From NCBI GenBank assembly GCA_031289145.1, contig JAITQA010000083.1, forward strand, positions 1 to 64,000: a stretch of DNA of 64,000 nucleotides, in the 5' to 3' direction. The first letter of the stretch is position 1; every line of letters begins with the position of its first letter. The notes under the pieces were generated by a model that was given only the letters and a program-made list of their open reading frames with translations, made no database searches and had not been told where the DNA came from. Origin of the DNA: Dysgonamonadaceae bacterium (GTDB lineage Bacteria; Bacteroidota; Bacteroidia; Bacteroidales; Azobacteroidaceae). Positions 63,192-64,000 of the stretch are shown in pieces. Both the position numbers and the translations under genes were made by a program.

Positions 63192-64000
63192 ATGAATACA
63201 AAAATTTTAGTCACAGGCGGAGCCGGTTATATCGGTTCTCACACGACGGTAGAGTTGCATAATGCAGGTTATGAAATAGTAATCGTTGATAATCTATCCA
63301 ATTCCAAAGTGGAAGTGATTGATGGAATCGAACGGATAACCGGGATTCGTCCGGTATTTATCAAAGCGGACTGCACGGATTTGGACGCAATGAAAAAAAT
63401 ATTCAAAACTTATCCGGACATAAAGGGAATTATCCATTTTGCAGCCAGCAAAGCAGTAGGAGAATCGGTTCAGAAACCACTCCTTTATTACCGGAACAAT
63501 ATTGATTCATTACTCAATCTCTTGGAATTGATGCCACAATACGGTGTACAAGGACTGGTTTTTTCATCTTCCTGTACCGTTTACGGACAACCGGAATTAT
63601 TGCCGGTCAATGAAGAGGCGCCCATTCAACCGGCTTTATCCCCGTATGGCAATACCAAGCAAATCAATGAAGAAATTATCCGCGACGCCATATATTCCGG
63701 AGCGCCGTATAAAAGCATTATATTGCGCTATTTCAATCCTATCGGAGCGCATCCGACTGCTGAAATCGGAGAGTTGCCAAACGGCGTTCCGCAAAATTTG
63801 GTTCCTTTTGTTACCCAAACCGCAGCCGGAATCCGCAAAGAATTGTCTGTTTTCGGAAACGATTACAACACCTCCGACGGTTCCTGTATCCGCGACTATA
63901 TCAATGTGGTGGATTTGTCAAGGGCGCATGTAACCGCAATGAACCGTTTATTGAACAATGTGTCTGCTACTAATTTGGAATGTTTCAACCTGGGAACCGG
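63192..64000 (+). CDS. galE: UDP-glucose 4-epimerase (3' end outside window)
   Basis: Interconverts UDP-glucose and UDP-galactose with bound NAD. The visible 269 residues start with the Rossmann motif ILVTGGAGYIGSHT and include FAASKAVGESVQKP, the SSSCTVYG segment and the catalytic YxxxK (SPYGNTKQINEE). RYFNPIGAHPT and DGSCIRDYINVVDL are typical of GalE. The frame is open at the window edge. Confidence 0.95.
   Translation, partial: MNTKILVTGGAGYIGSHTTVELHNAGYEIVIVDNLSNSKVEVIDGIERITGIRPVFIKADCTDLDAMKKIFKTYPDIKGIIHFAASKAVGESVQKPLLYYRNNIDSLLNLLELMPQYGVQGLVFSSSCTVYGQPELLPVNEEAPIQPALSPYGNTKQINEEIIRDAIYSGAPYKSIILRYFNPIGAHPTAEIGELPNGVPQNLVPFVTQTAAGIRKELSVFGNDYNTSDGSCIRDYINVVDLSRAHVTAMNRLLNNVSATNLECFNLGT

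Noticed and set aside
1..64000. CRISPR arrays, insertion sequences, phage or integrative elements.
   Set aside because: No regularly spaced repeats, transposase or integrase motifs, or terminal inverted repeats were seen on reading. The tRNA-Ala is not flanked by an integrase or an obvious attachment-site repeat.

Overview
The window is a piece of a Bacteroidales (phylum Bacteroidota) chromosome. The evidence is two SusC/SusD pairs, a 1333-residue hybrid two-component regulator, serine-type sulfatases with an anaerobic sulfatase maturase, and TAnnTTTG-type -7 promoter boxes in front of many genes. The G+C content looks moderate. I see no insertion sequence, integrase, phage gene, rRNA or CRISPR array. 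The one RNA gene found is a tRNA-Ala.

Region 1 (1-5.7 kb, + strand) is a siroheme operon: the end of a TusA-like sulfur carrier, a HemC-CobA-HemD fusion, HemB, a SirC-type precorrin-2 dehydrogenase, a short HemA and HemL. Region 2 (5.8-11.2 kb, - strand) is a damaged sulfur and ABC-transport operon: remnant of a gene upstream of pstC, pstC, pstA (no pstB), cysD (middle missing and end frameshifted), cysN, a 54-codon stub of cysH, and an intact sulfatase maturase. A 5'-truncated sulfatase remnant abuts it head to head. Siroheme, sulfate activation and sulfatase maturation fit a lifestyle of feeding on sulfated glycans, but several sulfur genes look broken here.

Region 3 (11.4-27.0 kb, - strand) reads as a peptide or amino-acid-polymer acquisition locus: a periplasmic-binding-like protein, SusC, SusD, a secreted double-domain cyanophycinase-like protein, an M14 peptidase, threonine synthase, a dicarboxylate/amino-acid symporter and a second M14 peptidase. 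A similar hairpin-forming leader sequence precedes both susC and the second M14 gene, which suggests shared regulation. Cyanophycin or another aspartyl-isopeptide polymer is a speculative substrate.

Region 4 (27.3-45.7 kb) is a polysaccharide utilization locus around a hybrid two-component regulator. It holds two S1 sulfatases, a GH88-DUF2264 fusion, SusC/SusD, a GH43-like protein with a carbohydrate-binding domain, a stand-alone DUF2264 protein and a GH105 hydrolase. The content points to a sulfated, uronic-acid-bearing glycan. No polysaccharide lyase is present in the window.

Region 5 (45.8-57.8 kb, + strand) is a lipid or pigment type locus: a trifunctional MMPL exporter/acyltransferase/methyltransferase, a CrtI-like oxidoreductase, a C45 autoproteolytic acyltransferase and a phenylacetate-CoA-ligase-like enzyme. 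It is followed by a secreted protein of unknown function, a flavin oxidoreductase and a membrane glycosyltransferase-like protein. Region 6 (57.8-64 kb) contains an unannotated 40-residue GG-leader peptide gene divergent from a histidine kinase/response regulator pair, then an ExbB/ExbD operon behind tRNA-Ala, ruvC and the start of galE.
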